DNA from: Spirochaetales bacterium
Lineage (GTDB): Bacteria > Spirochaetota > Spirochaetia > Treponematales > UBA12059
Direction of reading: 5' to 3'
Length of the DNA stretch: 8,619 bases
Assembly (NCBI GenBank): GCA_016938515.1
Contig: JAFGUM010000287.1
Location: forward strand, 1-8,619
Shown: positions 1 through 7,466 of the stretch, one piece after another
How positions within the stretch are numbered: the stretch's first letter is position 1
How the letters are laid out: each line of letters starts with the position of its first letter
Made by a program: the position numbers and the translations under genes
Notes under the pieces: model-generated
Database searches by the model: none
Seen by the model: only the letters and a program-made list of their open reading frames with translations
Told to the model about the DNA's origin: nothing

Positions 1-2206
1 CCCACTCGCGACGGGCAAGCTCCAGGTACTCCGCGGCGGCTTTGGCCAGTTCATAGCCGTCTGTCTTGAGCCTGCCGGCGTTTTCAAGCGCGGGAAGGTA
101 GTAGTTGTTGGTGTATTCCATCAGCATGCGGTGGCAGGAGAAATTCTTGCCAGTGCCGCGGATGGAGCACTTCATGCGGCGAATCCAGTCTCGCGGCAGA
201 TTGTCTCGGCCGCGATCATAGAACGTCGGGATTATTTCCCTCTCCAGCAGATCATAGAGCGCTTTGGACTCAATTTCGTCCTGCAGCTCTGTATCGGCGT
301 ACTCTTCGCCCTTGCCTATCGCCCAGCCGCACTCGGGCGTGTAGCCTTCTGCCCACCAGCCGTCGAGCACCGAGCAGTTGAGCACGCCGTTCATGCCAGC
401 CTTCATGCCGCTCGTGCCGGACGCCTCGAGCGGGCGGCGCGGGGTGTTGAGCCACACGTCGGAACCGCTGGTCATGTAGCGCGCCATAGTCATATCGTAG
501 TCTTCAAGGAAGACGATGCGACCAGCCACGTCGTCACGGCGCGAGAAGTGCACGAGTTCCTTGATGATTTCCTTGCCGGGCATATCGTGCGGGTGCGCCT
601 TGCCGGCGAAAATGATCTGCACAGGCCTGTCCTTGTCGGAAAGCAGCCTGAGCAGCCGGTCGGGGTCTGACAAGAGCAGGTTGCCCCGCTTGTACGTCGC
701 GAAGCGCCGCGCGAAGCTGATGGTAAGCGCCGATGGCGACAGCGCGTCGTCCGCCCGGACGAGTCCCTTTTCCGATATACCCATGCGCCGCATCTGGTTG
801 CGCAGCCTGTCCCGCGCGAACACCACCAGGCGCTCGCGCCGCCTTTCGTGCGTTCGCCACAGCTCGTCGTCGCTGATGCGATCCATACGGTCCCAGATAG
901 AAAGATCCGTCGGCTCCTCGGCGAAGCGGGGCCCAAAATAGCGGTCTAAAAGCTCCAGCAGCGTGTACGGAATCCAGGTGCGCGTGTGCACGCCGTTGGT
1001 CACGTGGCCGATGGGCACTTCGTCGGTGGGCAGGCCGGGCCATATTTCCTTCCACATGTCGCGTGATACGTGGCCGTGCAGCTCCGAGACGCCATTGGCG
1101 TACGCAGAAAGCTTGAGTGCCAGCACCGTCATGCAAAACGGCTCCGCGGCGTCGTGCGGGCGCTCCCGCCCCAGCGCGAGGAACGCATTCCAGTCCAACC
1201 CGAGCTCCCCGACGTGTGCGCGGAAGTATTTTTCCATCAATTCGATGCTGAAGCGCTCGTTGCCAGCCGGCACCGGCGTATGCGTCGTAAAAATGTGCGT
1301 TGCCCACAGCGCCTGGGCCGCCTGGGTGAACGACAGCCCCTTCTCCGTCATTACCTCGCGTATGCGTTCCAGCCCCAGGAACGCGGCGTGGCCTTCGTTC
1401 ATGTGCGCCACGGCAGGGTTGACCCCCACCGCGCGGAGAGCCCGAATGCCGCCGATGCCGAGCAGGATCTCCTGCCGTATCCTCGTTTCCTTGTTGCCGC
1501 CGTACAGGGCCGCGGTAATGGAACGGTTTTCAGGGGCGTTCTCGTCTATATTGGTATCGAGTAGGTAGAGCGACGAGCGGCCGACCTTGACCTCCCAGAC
1601 CTGCGCGACGATGACCTCGCCGGCCATATCCACGGTAATCTTTACCGGAAGCCCGCCATCGGTCTCGCAGCGGCGCACCGGCATGTTGTACCAGTCATTT
1701 TCCGGGTACTCTTCCTGCTGAAATCCGTCGGGGTTGAGATACTGCCTGAAGTAGCCCTGGCGGTACAGGAGCCCCACGCCGACGAGGGGCAAACCCAGGT
1801 CTGAGCTGGTTTTCATGTGGTCGCCGGACAGGATGCCAAGGCCGCCTGAATAAATGGGCAACGACGAATCCATGCCGTATTCCATGGAGAAATAGGCTAT
1901 CGAATCTTCGTAGCCTCCCTTGTACCACGGCTGGCCATTCTTGTACGCCTGGAATTTGCCGTACACTTCCCGCAATGCCGCCAGGTATGAATCGTCCGCC
2001 GCCGCGGAATCGAAGCGCTCCTGCGGCACCATGCCGAGCATCTTGGCGGGGTTCTGCCGCGAATGGCTCCAGACATCGTAGTCGAGCCGGATAAACAGCA
2101 TGATCGCGTCAAAGTTCCACGAAATCCACAGGTTGTGGGCCATCTCTTCGAGGGGCGCCAGGGCTTCCGGAATCTTTGGCTTAACGGTATGCGTAAGAAT
2201 TTTCAT
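1..2206 (-). CDS. glgP: alpha-glucan (glycogen/maltodextrin) phosphorylase, partial at 3' end
   Basis: A single frame reads without a stop from the ATG at 2206 to the left edge (735 codons), so the C-terminus lies outside the window. The enzyme releases glucose-1-phosphate from alpha-1,4-glucan with phosphate, using pyridoxal phosphate, in the cytosol. Residues 1-110 (HNLWISWNFDA, DYDVWSHSRQNP) match the N-terminal domain of the short bacterial phosphorylases (DUF3417 type). The catalytic part shows PIYSGGLGILSGDH (117-130), HMNEGHAAF (268-276), THTPVPAGNERF (308-319), FARRFATYKRGNLLL (498-512), FAGKAHPHD (533-541) and the cofactor-site motif EASGTSGMKAGMNG (594-607). By analogy with rabbit and E. 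coli enzymes, Lys602 should carry PLP. Family members are about 820-860 residues, so roughly 100 are missing. A GGTGGTGA stretch lies just upstream of the ATG as a possible ribosome site. It follows nagB on the same strand after 183 bases. Family assignment is firm; whether glycogen or maltodextrin is the substrate is not decided. Confidence 0.95.
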   Translation of the reverse strand, partial: MKILTHTVKPKIPEALAPLEEMAHNLWISWNFDAIMLFIRLDYDVWSHSRQNPAKMLGMVPQERFDSAAADDSYLAALREVYGKFQAYKNGQPWYKGGYEDSIAYFSMEYGMDSSLPIYSGGLGILSGDHMKTSSDLGLPLVGVGLLYRQGYFRQYLNPDGFQQEEYPENDWYNMPVRRCETDGGLPVKITVDMAGEVIVAQVWEVKVGRSSLYLLDTNIDENAPENRSITAALYGGNKETRIRQEILLGIGGIRALRAVGVNPAVAHMNEGHAAFLGLERIREVMTEKGLSFTQAAQALWATHIFTTHTPVPAGNERFSIELMEKYFRAHVGELGLDWNAFLALGRERPHDAAEPFCMTVLALKLSAYANGVSELHGHVSRDMWKEIWPGLPTDEVPIGHVTNGVHTRTWIPYTLLELLDRYFGPRFAEEPTDLSIWDRMDRISDDELWRTHERRRERLVVFARDRLRNQMRRMGISEKGLVRADDALSPSALTISFARRFATYKRGNLLLSDPDRLLRLLSDKDRPVQIIFAGKAHPHDMPGKEIIKELVHFSRRDDVAGRIVFLEDYDMTMARYMTSGSDVWLNTPRRPLEASGTSGMKAGMNGVLNCSVLDGWWAEGYTPECGWAIGKGEEYADTELQDEIESKALYDLLEREIIPTFYDRGRDNLPRDWIRRMKCSIRGTGKNFSCHRMLMEYTNNYYLPALENAGRLKTDGYELAKAAAEYLELARREW

Positions 2207-2389
2207 GGATTCACCACCGCAACTTACCAGGGATGACGCTCCCGAAACGAAGCGCTCTAGCGTGAATCATAATGGACGGGAAGGGCAGATGGAAGAGGAA
2301 GGGAGAAACATACAACCCTCCTCTCCCGCGTATTCTCCTTCCTGCCTCTTATTCTCTTCGTTCGTCTTTATCAACGATACTCGTTTGCG
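2207..2389 (-). promoter_or_regulatory. nagB-glgP intergenic region with possible glgP promoter
   Basis: This 183-base gap separates two genes of the same strand. On the minus strand a TATGAT hexamer (2271-2266, 5 of 6 matches to the -10 consensus) would give a leader of about 50 bases before glgP, but the hexamer 17 bases further up (TTCCAT, 2294-2289) is a poor -35. A better -35-like TTGATA (2374-2369) has only a weak TAAGAG partner. A separate promoter for glgP is therefore plausible but unproven. No open frame with coding character was seen here. Confidence 0.25.
2291..2327 (-). repeat. inverted repeat between nagB and glgP
   Basis: In the nagB-to-glgP transcript direction GGGAGAGGAGGG (2327-2316) can pair over 12 positions with CCTTCCTCTTCC (2302-2291), using two G-U pairs and leaving a 13-base loop. 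The surrounding bases are strongly purine-skewed on one strand (about 2275-2309) and pyrimidine-skewed further on (about 2316-2363). The stem is not followed by a U-run, so it is not a standard intrinsic terminator. It could slow transcription or protect the nagB 3' end, or it may be a by-product of the base skew. Confidence 0.4.
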
Positions 2390-3211
2390 TCAATCCAGCC
2401 TGTTGTCCAGGTTACCCGCCTCTATTTCGTTGAAGTAGCGCACGGTTCCCACGCGCAGCTCGTCGGTGGCGGGTTCGTCGCAGACGACGACTACCTTGGG
2501 ATGCAGCTGCAGGCACGAGAAGGTCCACAGGTGATTTACGCCTTCTTCTATCGCGTGGCGCAGCGCTCTGGCCTTGTTGGCTCCCGACACGATGATCAGC
2601 ACCTCGCGCGCGCCCATTATGGTGCCTATTCCTACCGTCAGGGCGGTAGCCGGCACCGCGGCGGGCTCGCCGCCGAAAAAGCGCGAATTGGCTATCCTGG
2701 TGTCGCTCGTCAGCGTTTTTACGCGCGTTCGTGACGACAGCGACGAGCCCGGCTCGTTGAAGGCGATGTGCCCATCTGCGCCAACGCCGCCGACGAACAG
2801 GTCGATGCCACCCGCCGCGGAGATGGCCGCTTCGTACGCGGCGCACTCAGCGTCGAGGTCCGGTGCGTTGCCGTTGAGGACGTGCGTATTGCCCGCGGGA
2901 ATGTCCACCCTGGAAAACAGGTGGTCGCGCATAAAGCTGTGGTAGCTCTGCGGGTGGTCTTCGGGCAGGCCAACGTACTCGTCCATGTTGAAGGTAACGA
3001 CTTTTTTGAACGACAGCACGCCGCGATCGTACAAGCGTACCAGGCGCTCGTACATGCCCAGCGGGGACGAGCCGGTGGGCAAGCCCAGGACGAAAGGCCT
3101 ATCCCCCGCGGCGTTGTCAGCGGAGCCAAGCGCGGAACGAATCCTGCGGGCGACAAAATTAGCGGCCCATTCCGATACCGCTTCGTAGTCTTTTCGTATT
3201 ATCAAGCGCAC
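2390..3211 (-). CDS. nagB: glucosamine-6-phosphate deaminase
   Basis: NagB isomerises and deaminates glucosamine-6-phosphate to fructose-6-phosphate and ammonia, the last step of amino-sugar breakdown. I start it at the GTG at 3211: it follows GGGGAG by 6 bases and gives the canonical opening RLIIRKDY and 273 residues (E. coli 266). An in-frame TTG at 3250, overlapping the nagA stop, would add 13 residues without homology. Visible motifs are [16 protein letters not shown] (42-57), NMDEY (75-79), and [13 protein letters not shown] (142-154). Counterparts of the E. coli catalytic Asp72, Asp141, His143 and Glu148 are all present (Asp77, Asp146, His148, Glu153). The E. coli allosteric-site residues Ser151, Ser152, Arg158, Lys160, Thr161 and Tyr254 also have matches ([12 protein letters not shown] and RYFNE), so activation by GlcNAc-6-P is plausible. 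The gene lies 35 bases after nagA and is presumably co-transcribed with it. Confidence 0.96.
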   Translation of the reverse strand: MRLIIRKDYEAVSEWAANFVARRIRSALGSADNAAGDRPFVLGLPTGSSPLGMYERLVRLYDRGVLSFKKVVTFNMDEYVGLPEDHPQSYHSFMRDHLFSRVDIPAGNTHVLNGNAPDLDAECAAYEAAISAAGGIDLFVGGVGADGHIAFNEPGSSLSSRTRVKTLTSDTRIANSRFFGGEPAAVPATALTVGIGTIMGAREVLIIVSGANKARALRHAIEEGVNHLWTFSCLQLHPKVVVVCDEPATDELRVGTVRYFNEIEAGNLDNRLD

Positions 3212-3246
3212 GGCATACTCCCCGATTCGTGCATCGAGCCCCGGGC

Positions 3247-4419
3247 TCAACCCAGGTCGTTTTTGATAAAGCGCCCGCCAACCATCGAGGCGCGCACGGT
3301 AAATTCCTTGTCAAACACGACTATATCCGCCTCGTAGCCCGGCACGAGCAGACCGCGCTTGCCAAGCCCGATGATGCGCGCCGGGTTGCTGGCGGCCATT
3401 TCCACCGCAGCCTCTACGGGTACACCCCACTCCACGAGGTTTTTGACTCCGCCCATCATCGTAAGGCATGAACCGGCTATCACGCCATCTTTTTTTCTGT
3501 AAAACAGCCCGTCGCGCAGTTCCACTTCCTCGCGGTTGGCGTACAGGGGGCAGCGCTCCTGCTCCGTGGGTTTGAGCGCGTCGGTGACGAGCACGACCTT
3601 GCTCTGCGGCTTGTCGCGCAGGAGCAGGCGGATCAGGTCCGGGTGTACGTGGTGGCCGTCGGCTATAATTTCGCAGGACAGCTCGGGGTTGATGAGTATG
3701 GCGCCAACAGCGCCGGGATCCCGGTGGTGCAGGCGGCTCATCGCGTTGAAAAAGTGCGTTGAGTGGAGGATGCCGGCTTGCATGCCTTCCATCATATTCT
3801 CGTACGTAGCGTCGGTATGGCCAGCCTGCAGCACGATATTGCGCGACAGACAGTACAGCGCCAACTCGCGCATGCCCTTGAGCTCCGGCGCGACGGTCAT
3901 GTTGGTGATATGCCCCGCACCGGCCAGGTAGAGGCGCTCCATCACCTGCAGGTCGACGGGTCTGACAAAATCGGGGTTCTGAACGCCCAGTCGCGCCAGC
4001 GAAATGAACGGCCCTTCGAGGTGCACACCCATGACGCGGGCACCAGTCTCCTTGCCCATGGCTCCCACGCACGCTTGTATGGATCTCTCCATATCACCAA
4101 GCTCCATGGGATAGATCGTAGGACAAAATGACGTAACGCCGTACGAGCCGAGGCGGTCGGACATGGCGACGATGGCGTCTACCGAGAGATCTTCGGTACC
4201 GTACCCCGAGAAGCCGTGGATGTGCGTATCTATGAAACCGGGAGCGATGAACGCCCCCCTGGCGTCGTAGACTCGGGTATCCGAAGAAAACTTCTTCTGG
4301 GAGAAGCGCTTCTCGCTGAAAACATCGGCGATGCGACCATCCTCGACGAGTACCGCGCAGTGCTCCATCCTGGCGTAGCCCGCCAGTAGCGTCGCGTCAT
4401 GAATGCATATCATGGGCAC
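3247..4419 (-). CDS. nagA: N-acetylglucosamine-6-phosphate deacetylase
   Basis: NagA removes acetate from GlcNAc-6-phosphate to give glucosamine-6-phosphate for NagB. It is a 390-residue amidohydrolase-fold protein of usual length. Motifs in order: [10 protein letters not shown] (61-70), VHLEGPFIS (132-140, Glu135 being the expected metal ligand), [12 protein letters not shown] (198-209, His201), [10 protein letters not shown] (219-228, His222), [11 protein letters not shown] (252-262), VTDAL (278-282, Asp280 the likely catalytic base) and GSCLTM (316-321). The C-terminal beta-sandwich strand pattern ([10 protein letters not shown]) is also present. AGGAGG at 4430-4425 lies 5 bases before a GTG at 4419 and 11 before an ATG at 4413; I take the GTG because of spacing, and the difference is two residues. 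It is the first gene of the nagA-nagB arm and is divergent from the RpiR-family regulator, so it is probably controlled by that protein. Confidence 0.96.
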   Translation of the reverse strand: MPMICIHDATLLAGYARMEHCAVLVEDGRIADVFSEKRFSQKKFSSDTRVYDARGAFIAPGFIDTHIHGFSGYGTEDLSVDAIVAMSDRLGSYGVTSFCPTIYPMELGDMERSIQACVGAMGKETGARVMGVHLEGPFISLARLGVQNPDFVRPVDLQVMERLYLAGAGHITNMTVAPELKGMRELALYCLSRNIVLQAGHTDATYENMMEGMQAGILHSTHFFNAMSRLHHRDPGAVGAILINPELSCEIIADGHHVHPDLIRLLLRDKPQSKVVLVTDALKPTEQERCPLYANREEVELRDGLFYRKKDGVIAGSCLTMMGGVKNLVEWGVPVEAAVEMAASNPARIIGLGKRGLLVPGYEADIVVFDKEFTVRASMVGGRFIKNDLG

Positions 4420-4471
4420 GAGCTCCTCCTACATCATCACAGCGCAGGATTCGTTTCGCTGTCTTGCTTAT

Positions 4472-4500
4472 AGTATCTACTACTAGCCCTCAGTATGCAA
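4472..4500 (-). promoter_or_regulatory. nagA: candidate nagAB promoter
   Basis: On the minus strand TTGCAT (4500-4495) and GATACT (4477-4472) are separated by exactly 17 bases, matching 3 of 6 and 4 of 6 consensus positions. Transcription would start near 4465, leaving a leader of about 45 bases with the strong AGGAGG site. The -10 is overlapped by an interrupted palindrome, TAGTA-TCTAC-TACTA (4471-4485), which would be a natural repressor position. The assignment rests on hexamer match only. Confidence 0.35.
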
Positions 4501-4526
4501 CAATATTTTACGTAAACACAATATTT
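4500..4526. promoter_or_regulatory. operator-like repeats in the divergent control region
   Basis: Two exact copies of ACAATATTT (4500-4508 and 4518-4526) are 18 bases apart, start to start. They bracket and partly overlap a perfect 10-base palindrome, TTTACGTAAA (4507-4516). Each copy also contains the self-complementary AATATT. The cluster abuts the candidate nagA -35 and lies about 35 bases upstream of the candidate regulator-gene -10, in an AT-rich island inside GC-rich DNA. RpiR-family proteins such as MurR bind repeated sites next to their own genes, so this is the best operator candidate in the window. Binding is inferred, not shown. Confidence 0.4.
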
Positions 4527-4558
4527 AAAGAAATTATATTCCAAATCCAATGATTCTG

Positions 4559-4567
4559 TGCTAGTAT
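4559..4567 (+). promoter_or_regulatory. candidate extended -10 promoter for regulator-murQ-kinase operon
   Basis: TGCTAGTAT has the TGn extension followed by TAGTAT, a fair match to an extended -10. The hexamer 17 bases upstream (TTCCAA, 4539-4544) is a weak -35, as extended -10 promoters tolerate. A start near 4574 would leave about 50 bases before the regulator ATG. Confidence 0.35.
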
Positions 4568-4625
4568 TGCGTTGAGGCGCGCACCGTACCGCGCGTCACC
4601 GTTACCAGCAAGGATGGGTAGCCGT

Positions 4626-5534
4626 ATGACTGGGGGAGTCGCTCTTCTGCGCGAAATCGTCGATTCGTGCACTGAATCTGAACGTAAAATCGCCGAATAC
4701 CTCTTGGAGAACCCGAGCTCCGCGGTTTTTTGTACCATAGCCGAACTCGCGCGGCAAGCCGACACGAACCCTCCCGCGGTGGTCAGGCTGTGCAAGCGCG
4801 CTGGCCTGTCTGGGTACAGGGAGCTCCAGATACTGCTCACGCGTGACATGTACTCCCATCCTGAAGCGCCGGCGGACGAACCTCCTCCCGCGTTCGAGCT
4901 CGATTCCAACCAGTCTGTAGACGTAATAGCCAGAACCATCGTCGCCAGAACGACAGACGCCGTAGAGCGCGTACTGACCCTCGTCAACAGCAGCGCGATA
5001 GAAAGCGCCATAGCCGCGGTGCTCGCGGCGAGGATGGTGGCAATCTTCGGCGTTGGCGCCTCGGCCAACGTCGCGTACGATCTCTACCAGAAGCTGTCCA
5101 GGATAGGCATACCCTGTTCGTTCGCGTTTGACGCCGATGTGCAGACGAGCGTTGCCTGTGGCCTCACCCCGGCAGACGTCGCCATAGCCATTTCGTACTC
5201 GGGAACGTCCGCCCAGACGGTATCCATCGCCTCAGAGGCCCGCCAGTCCGGCGCCAGGCTCATAGGCGTTACGAGCGTGGGCCAGAGCGCCCTGTCCAAG
5301 CTGGCGGATATCGTTCTCAACGTCCCCGTTACCGAGCCGCTATTGCGCACGAGCGCCTCGTTGTCACGCGCTACCCAACTGGTTCTCATAGACATCCTGT
5401 ACGCAACAATAATATGCAGAAGCATAGAACGCTCGATACCGCGCCTGGAGCGAAGCCTCAACGCGGTACACGAGCAGGACATCAAACACCCTTCCGAAGG
5501 ACTGGCTTACAACCATGAGCACGATTCGAACTGA
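4626..5534 (+). CDS. RpiR/MurR-family transcriptional regulator (HTH + SIS)
   Basis: A 302-residue regulator of the RpiR family. Residues 1-77 form the N-terminal helix-turn-helix domain, with the family pattern ESERKIAEYLLENP (17-30) and the DNA-reading helices around TIAELARQADTNPPAVVRLCKRAG (37-60, the pattern usually written S-xTVxRxCxxLG). Residues about 128-265 form a sugar-isomerase (SIS) domain with FGVGASA (141-147) and SYSGTSAQT (190-198), which binds a phosphosugar ligand in relatives. E. coli MurR responds to MurNAc-6-P, and position next to murQ suggests the same ligand here, but GlcNAc-6-P or GlcN-6-P are possible. I chose the ATG at 4626 because the family normally begins this close to the helix; AAGGA lies 11 bases upstream. 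An ATG at 4614 and a TTG at 4572 are in-frame alternatives. Its end overlaps murQ by 20 bases. Confidence 0.9.
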   Translation: MTGGVALLREIVDSCTESERKIAEYLLENPSSAVFCTIAELARQADTNPPAVVRLCKRAGLSGYRELQILLTRDMYSHPEAPADEPPPAFELDSNQSVDVIARTIVARTTDAVERVLTLVNSSAIESAIAAVLAARMVAIFGVGASANVAYDLYQKLSRIGIPCSFAFDADVQTSVACGLTPADVAIAISYSGTSAQTVSIASEARQSGARLIGVTSVGQSALSKLADIVLNVPVTEPLLRTSASLSRATQLVLIDILYATIICRSIERSIPRLERSLNAVHEQDIKHPSEGLAYNHEHDSN

Positions 5535-6480
5535 ACGATCCTCCGGGCGGTCCGGGGCGACGGTAGACCTGTCTGAGATGACGACAGAACGCCAGAACCC
5601 CGCGAGCACCGACATAGATTCAAAATCCACCAAAGAAATCCTTGCCATAATAAACGCCGAAGACCGCAAGGTTCCTGTCGCCGTCGGGAAGGTGCTCGAC
5701 GAGGTGGCCAATCTCGTTGACGCCGTGGTCGCTTCTTTCAAAAAAGGCGGCAAGCTCGTCTACATCGGTGCGGGCACCTCGGGTCGACTGGGCGTGCTGG
5801 ACGCCTCGGAATGCCCTCCTACGTACGGTACACCGCCGTCCATGGTGCAAGGGCTCATAGCCGGCGGCCGCGAAGCCCTCGTCCGGTCGGTGGAGTGGGC
5901 CGAAGACAACGCCGAACAGGGCGTTCTCGACCTCGAATCCACCGGATTTTGCGGAAACGACGTGCTTGTAGGCATCACCGCCTCGGGACAGGCGCCCTAC
6001 GTGCTTGGAGCCATGCGACGCGCCAGGGAACTGGGAGCCGTCGTAGGAGCCATCTCGTGCAACGCCAACTCGGGCACGTTCGACCTGGCGGATCACAGGA
6101 TTCTGGTCGACGTGGGGCCGGAAGTGGTTACCGGTTCTACGAGGATGAAATCCGGCACCGCGCAGAAGCTGGTGCTCAACATGATAACGACGGCTGCCAT
6201 GATCAGGCTGGGCAAGGTCTACCGCAACCTCATGATAGACCTGACACCAGTAAACGAGAAGCTAGTGGAACGGTCAAAGAACCTCATAATGCAGGCCACG
6301 GGCTGTGATCGCGGTACCGCGGAACAGGCTTTTGCCGCTTCTGGCAAAAAGCCAAAAATAGCCATCGTGATGGTGCTGCTCGGCATAGAGGCGGAAAAGG
6401 CCGAACAGCTCGTCGCCGCCAATGACGGGCACCTGTCACGCGCCGTTGAAGCGTACGCGGACGAAAAGGCAAGGCCGTGA
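5515..6480 (+). CDS. murQ: N-acetylmuramic acid 6-phosphate etherase
   Basis: MurQ splits the lactyl ether of MurNAc-6-phosphate, giving GlcNAc-6-phosphate and D-lactate, and so links muramic acid salvage to NagA. The 321-residue product has the family signature IGAGTSGRLGVLDASECPPTYG (84-105) in an SIS domain, then GSTRMKSGTAQKL and a C-terminal helical bundle (GCDRGTAEQAFAASG). Counterparts of the E. coli acid/base residues Glu83 and Glu114 are Glu99 (ASECPP) and Glu130 (WAEDN), with identical spacing. The start at 5515 lies inside the regulator gene and has GAAGGA 13 bases upstream. An ATG at 5578 would give 300 residues, close to E. coli's 298, but lacks a clear ribosome site and would drop the VDLSE segment that seems to align with other MurQ N-termini. 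The stop overlaps the kinase start (GTGA). Confidence 0.96.
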   Translation: MSTIRTERSSGRSGATVDLSEMTTERQNPASTDIDSKSTKEILAIINAEDRKVPVAVGKVLDEVANLVDAVVASFKKGGKLVYIGAGTSGRLGVLDASECPPTYGTPPSMVQGLIAGGREALVRSVEWAEDNAEQGVLDLESTGFCGNDVLVGITASGQAPYVLGAMRRARELGAVVGAISCNANSGTFDLADHRILVDVGPEVVTGSTRMKSGTAQKLVLNMITTAAMIRLGKVYRNLMIDLTPVNEKLVERSKNLIMQATGCDRGTAEQAFAASGKKPKIAIVMVLLGIEAEKAEQLVAANDGHLSRAVEAYADEKARP

Positions 6481-7439
6481 GCGACTGGGTTTTTGGCGTA
6501 GACGGGGGCGGTACCAACTCACGCATCCTCGTGGAATCACTCGACGGCCGTACCCTGTACGAAAGCGGCGGCGGCAGCACCAACCTGGACGCCAATGCCG
6601 CGGAAGAGGTGTCCGAAGTACTGGAGCGCCTGCTCGCGGGAGCCTTCGGCCACGGCCTTGAACCAGGGGGCTGCAAAGCCGGCTACATCGGATCGGCCGG
6701 CGTGGATACCGAAGCGGACGCGTTGACGATGGAAACACTGCTGCGAAACGCGTTTACCCGAGCTGCCGCGCGGGCAGGAAATACCGCGGGCTCGTTACCC
6801 GTATTCGGCGCTTCAAACGACGCCGAGCCGGCTCTCGTCGGGGCTCTTGCGGATACCGAGGGATTCCTGCTGATCGCCGGCACCGGTTCCATAGCGTACG
6901 GCCGCACGCACGACGGCGAAAAGGCACGAGCCGGAGGCTGGGGGCACTTCCTGGGCGACGAAGGCTCGGCGTTCTGGCTGGCTTTTGAGGGCGTAAAACG
7001 TGGCATCAGGTCGAGCGAGGGTCGTGACCTGGCCAGCGGCTTGCTTGACGCGGCCCTGGATCATTTTGGCCTTCCAGACGCCGGCTCTCTCTTGCCGTTT
7101 ACGTACTGGCGCTTCGACAAAGCGCGGTTCGCGTCGTTCGCGCCACGCGTCACCGCGCTGGCCAGCGCGGGAGACCGCCTGGCGGCAGCGATAGTCGCCC
7201 AGGCCGCCGAAGAACTGACGGCCCTCGTACGGTCGGTTCACGCCAAGCTGGCGCCACGCCTGCAGCGCTCGCGGCTGGCGCTGTACGGAGGACTGCTCAG
7301 CGGCAACCTGGCACTCAAAACAGCGGTTTCCGAGCTTGTTACCGCGACCATTCCAGCGATGGAGCTGGTAGAACCCCTGGGTAACGCCCAGGCGGGCGCC
7401 TGCAGGCTGGCGCGGGAATCGCTGCGCCTGGCTCGTTAA
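6477..7439 (+). CDS. BadF/BadG/BcrA/BcrD-family amino-sugar kinase (MurNAc/GlcNAc kinase)
   Basis: A 320-residue ASKHA-fold kinase of the BadF/BadG/BcrA/BcrD ATPase family, which includes eukaryotic GlcNAc kinase and the clostridial MurK that phosphorylates MurNAc and GlcNAc. It shows the N-terminal phosphate loop GVDGGGTNSRILV (7-19), the expected catalytic Asp115 in SNDAEPALVGA (113-123), the second phosphate motif IAGTGSIAYG (133-142), GGWGHFLGDEGSA (153-165) typical of the family, and an adenosine-type GGLLSGN (271-277). The start is a GTG sharing GTGA with the murQ stop, preceded by AAAAGG at 7 bases, so translation is probably coupled. Beside murQ it most likely makes MurNAc-6-P for MurQ and perhaps GlcNAc-6-P for NagA. 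The true sugar specificity cannot be read from sequence; glucosamine kinase activity is the main alternative. Confidence 0.88.
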   Translation: MSDWVFGVDGGGTNSRILVESLDGRTLYESGGGSTNLDANAAEEVSEVLERLLAGAFGHGLEPGGCKAGYIGSAGVDTEADALTMETLLRNAFTRAAARAGNTAGSLPVFGASNDAEPALVGALADTEGFLLIAGTGSIAYGRTHDGEKARAGGWGHFLGDEGSAFWLAFEGVKRGIRSSEGRDLASGLLDAALDHFGLPDAGSLLPFTYWRFDKARFASFAPRVTALASAGDRLAAAIVAQAAEELTALVRSVHAKLAPRLQRSRLALYGGLLSGNLALKTAVSELVTATIPAMELVEPLGNAQAGACRLARESLRLAR

Positions 7440-7466
7440 CGACGGCGTTCTTCGGGTAGGGCTTTC

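Noticed and set aside
534..1307. A 257-codon minus-strand open frame
   Set aside because: It is a shifted frame inside glgP, whose own frame reads unbroken with phosphorylase motifs across this stretch; the shifted product is Arg/Ala/Gly-rich without motifs.
963..1568. A 201-codon plus-strand open frame opposite glgP
   Set aside because: Antisense shadow in GC-rich DNA; no family resemblance, no convincing ribosome site.
1..2206. Possible frameshifted or broken phosphorylase, since several short frames crowd the region
   Set aside because: Reading codon by codon from the ATG at 2206 gives 735 consecutive sense codons with all expected motifs in order; the gene is only cut by the window edge.
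2768..3337. A 189-codon plus-strand open frame opposite nagB and the nagA end
   Set aside because: It spans two well-supported genes on the other strand and has no recognisable domain.
4495..4560. AT-rich island as a trace of horizontal transfer or an insertion site
   Set aside because: It is confined to the intergenic promoter zone, with no target duplication or terminal inverted repeats, and is better explained by promoter and operator needs.
7440..7466. Bidirectional terminator between the convergent kinase and helicase genes
   Set aside because: The 27-base gap holds no stem of useful length and no T-run on either strand.
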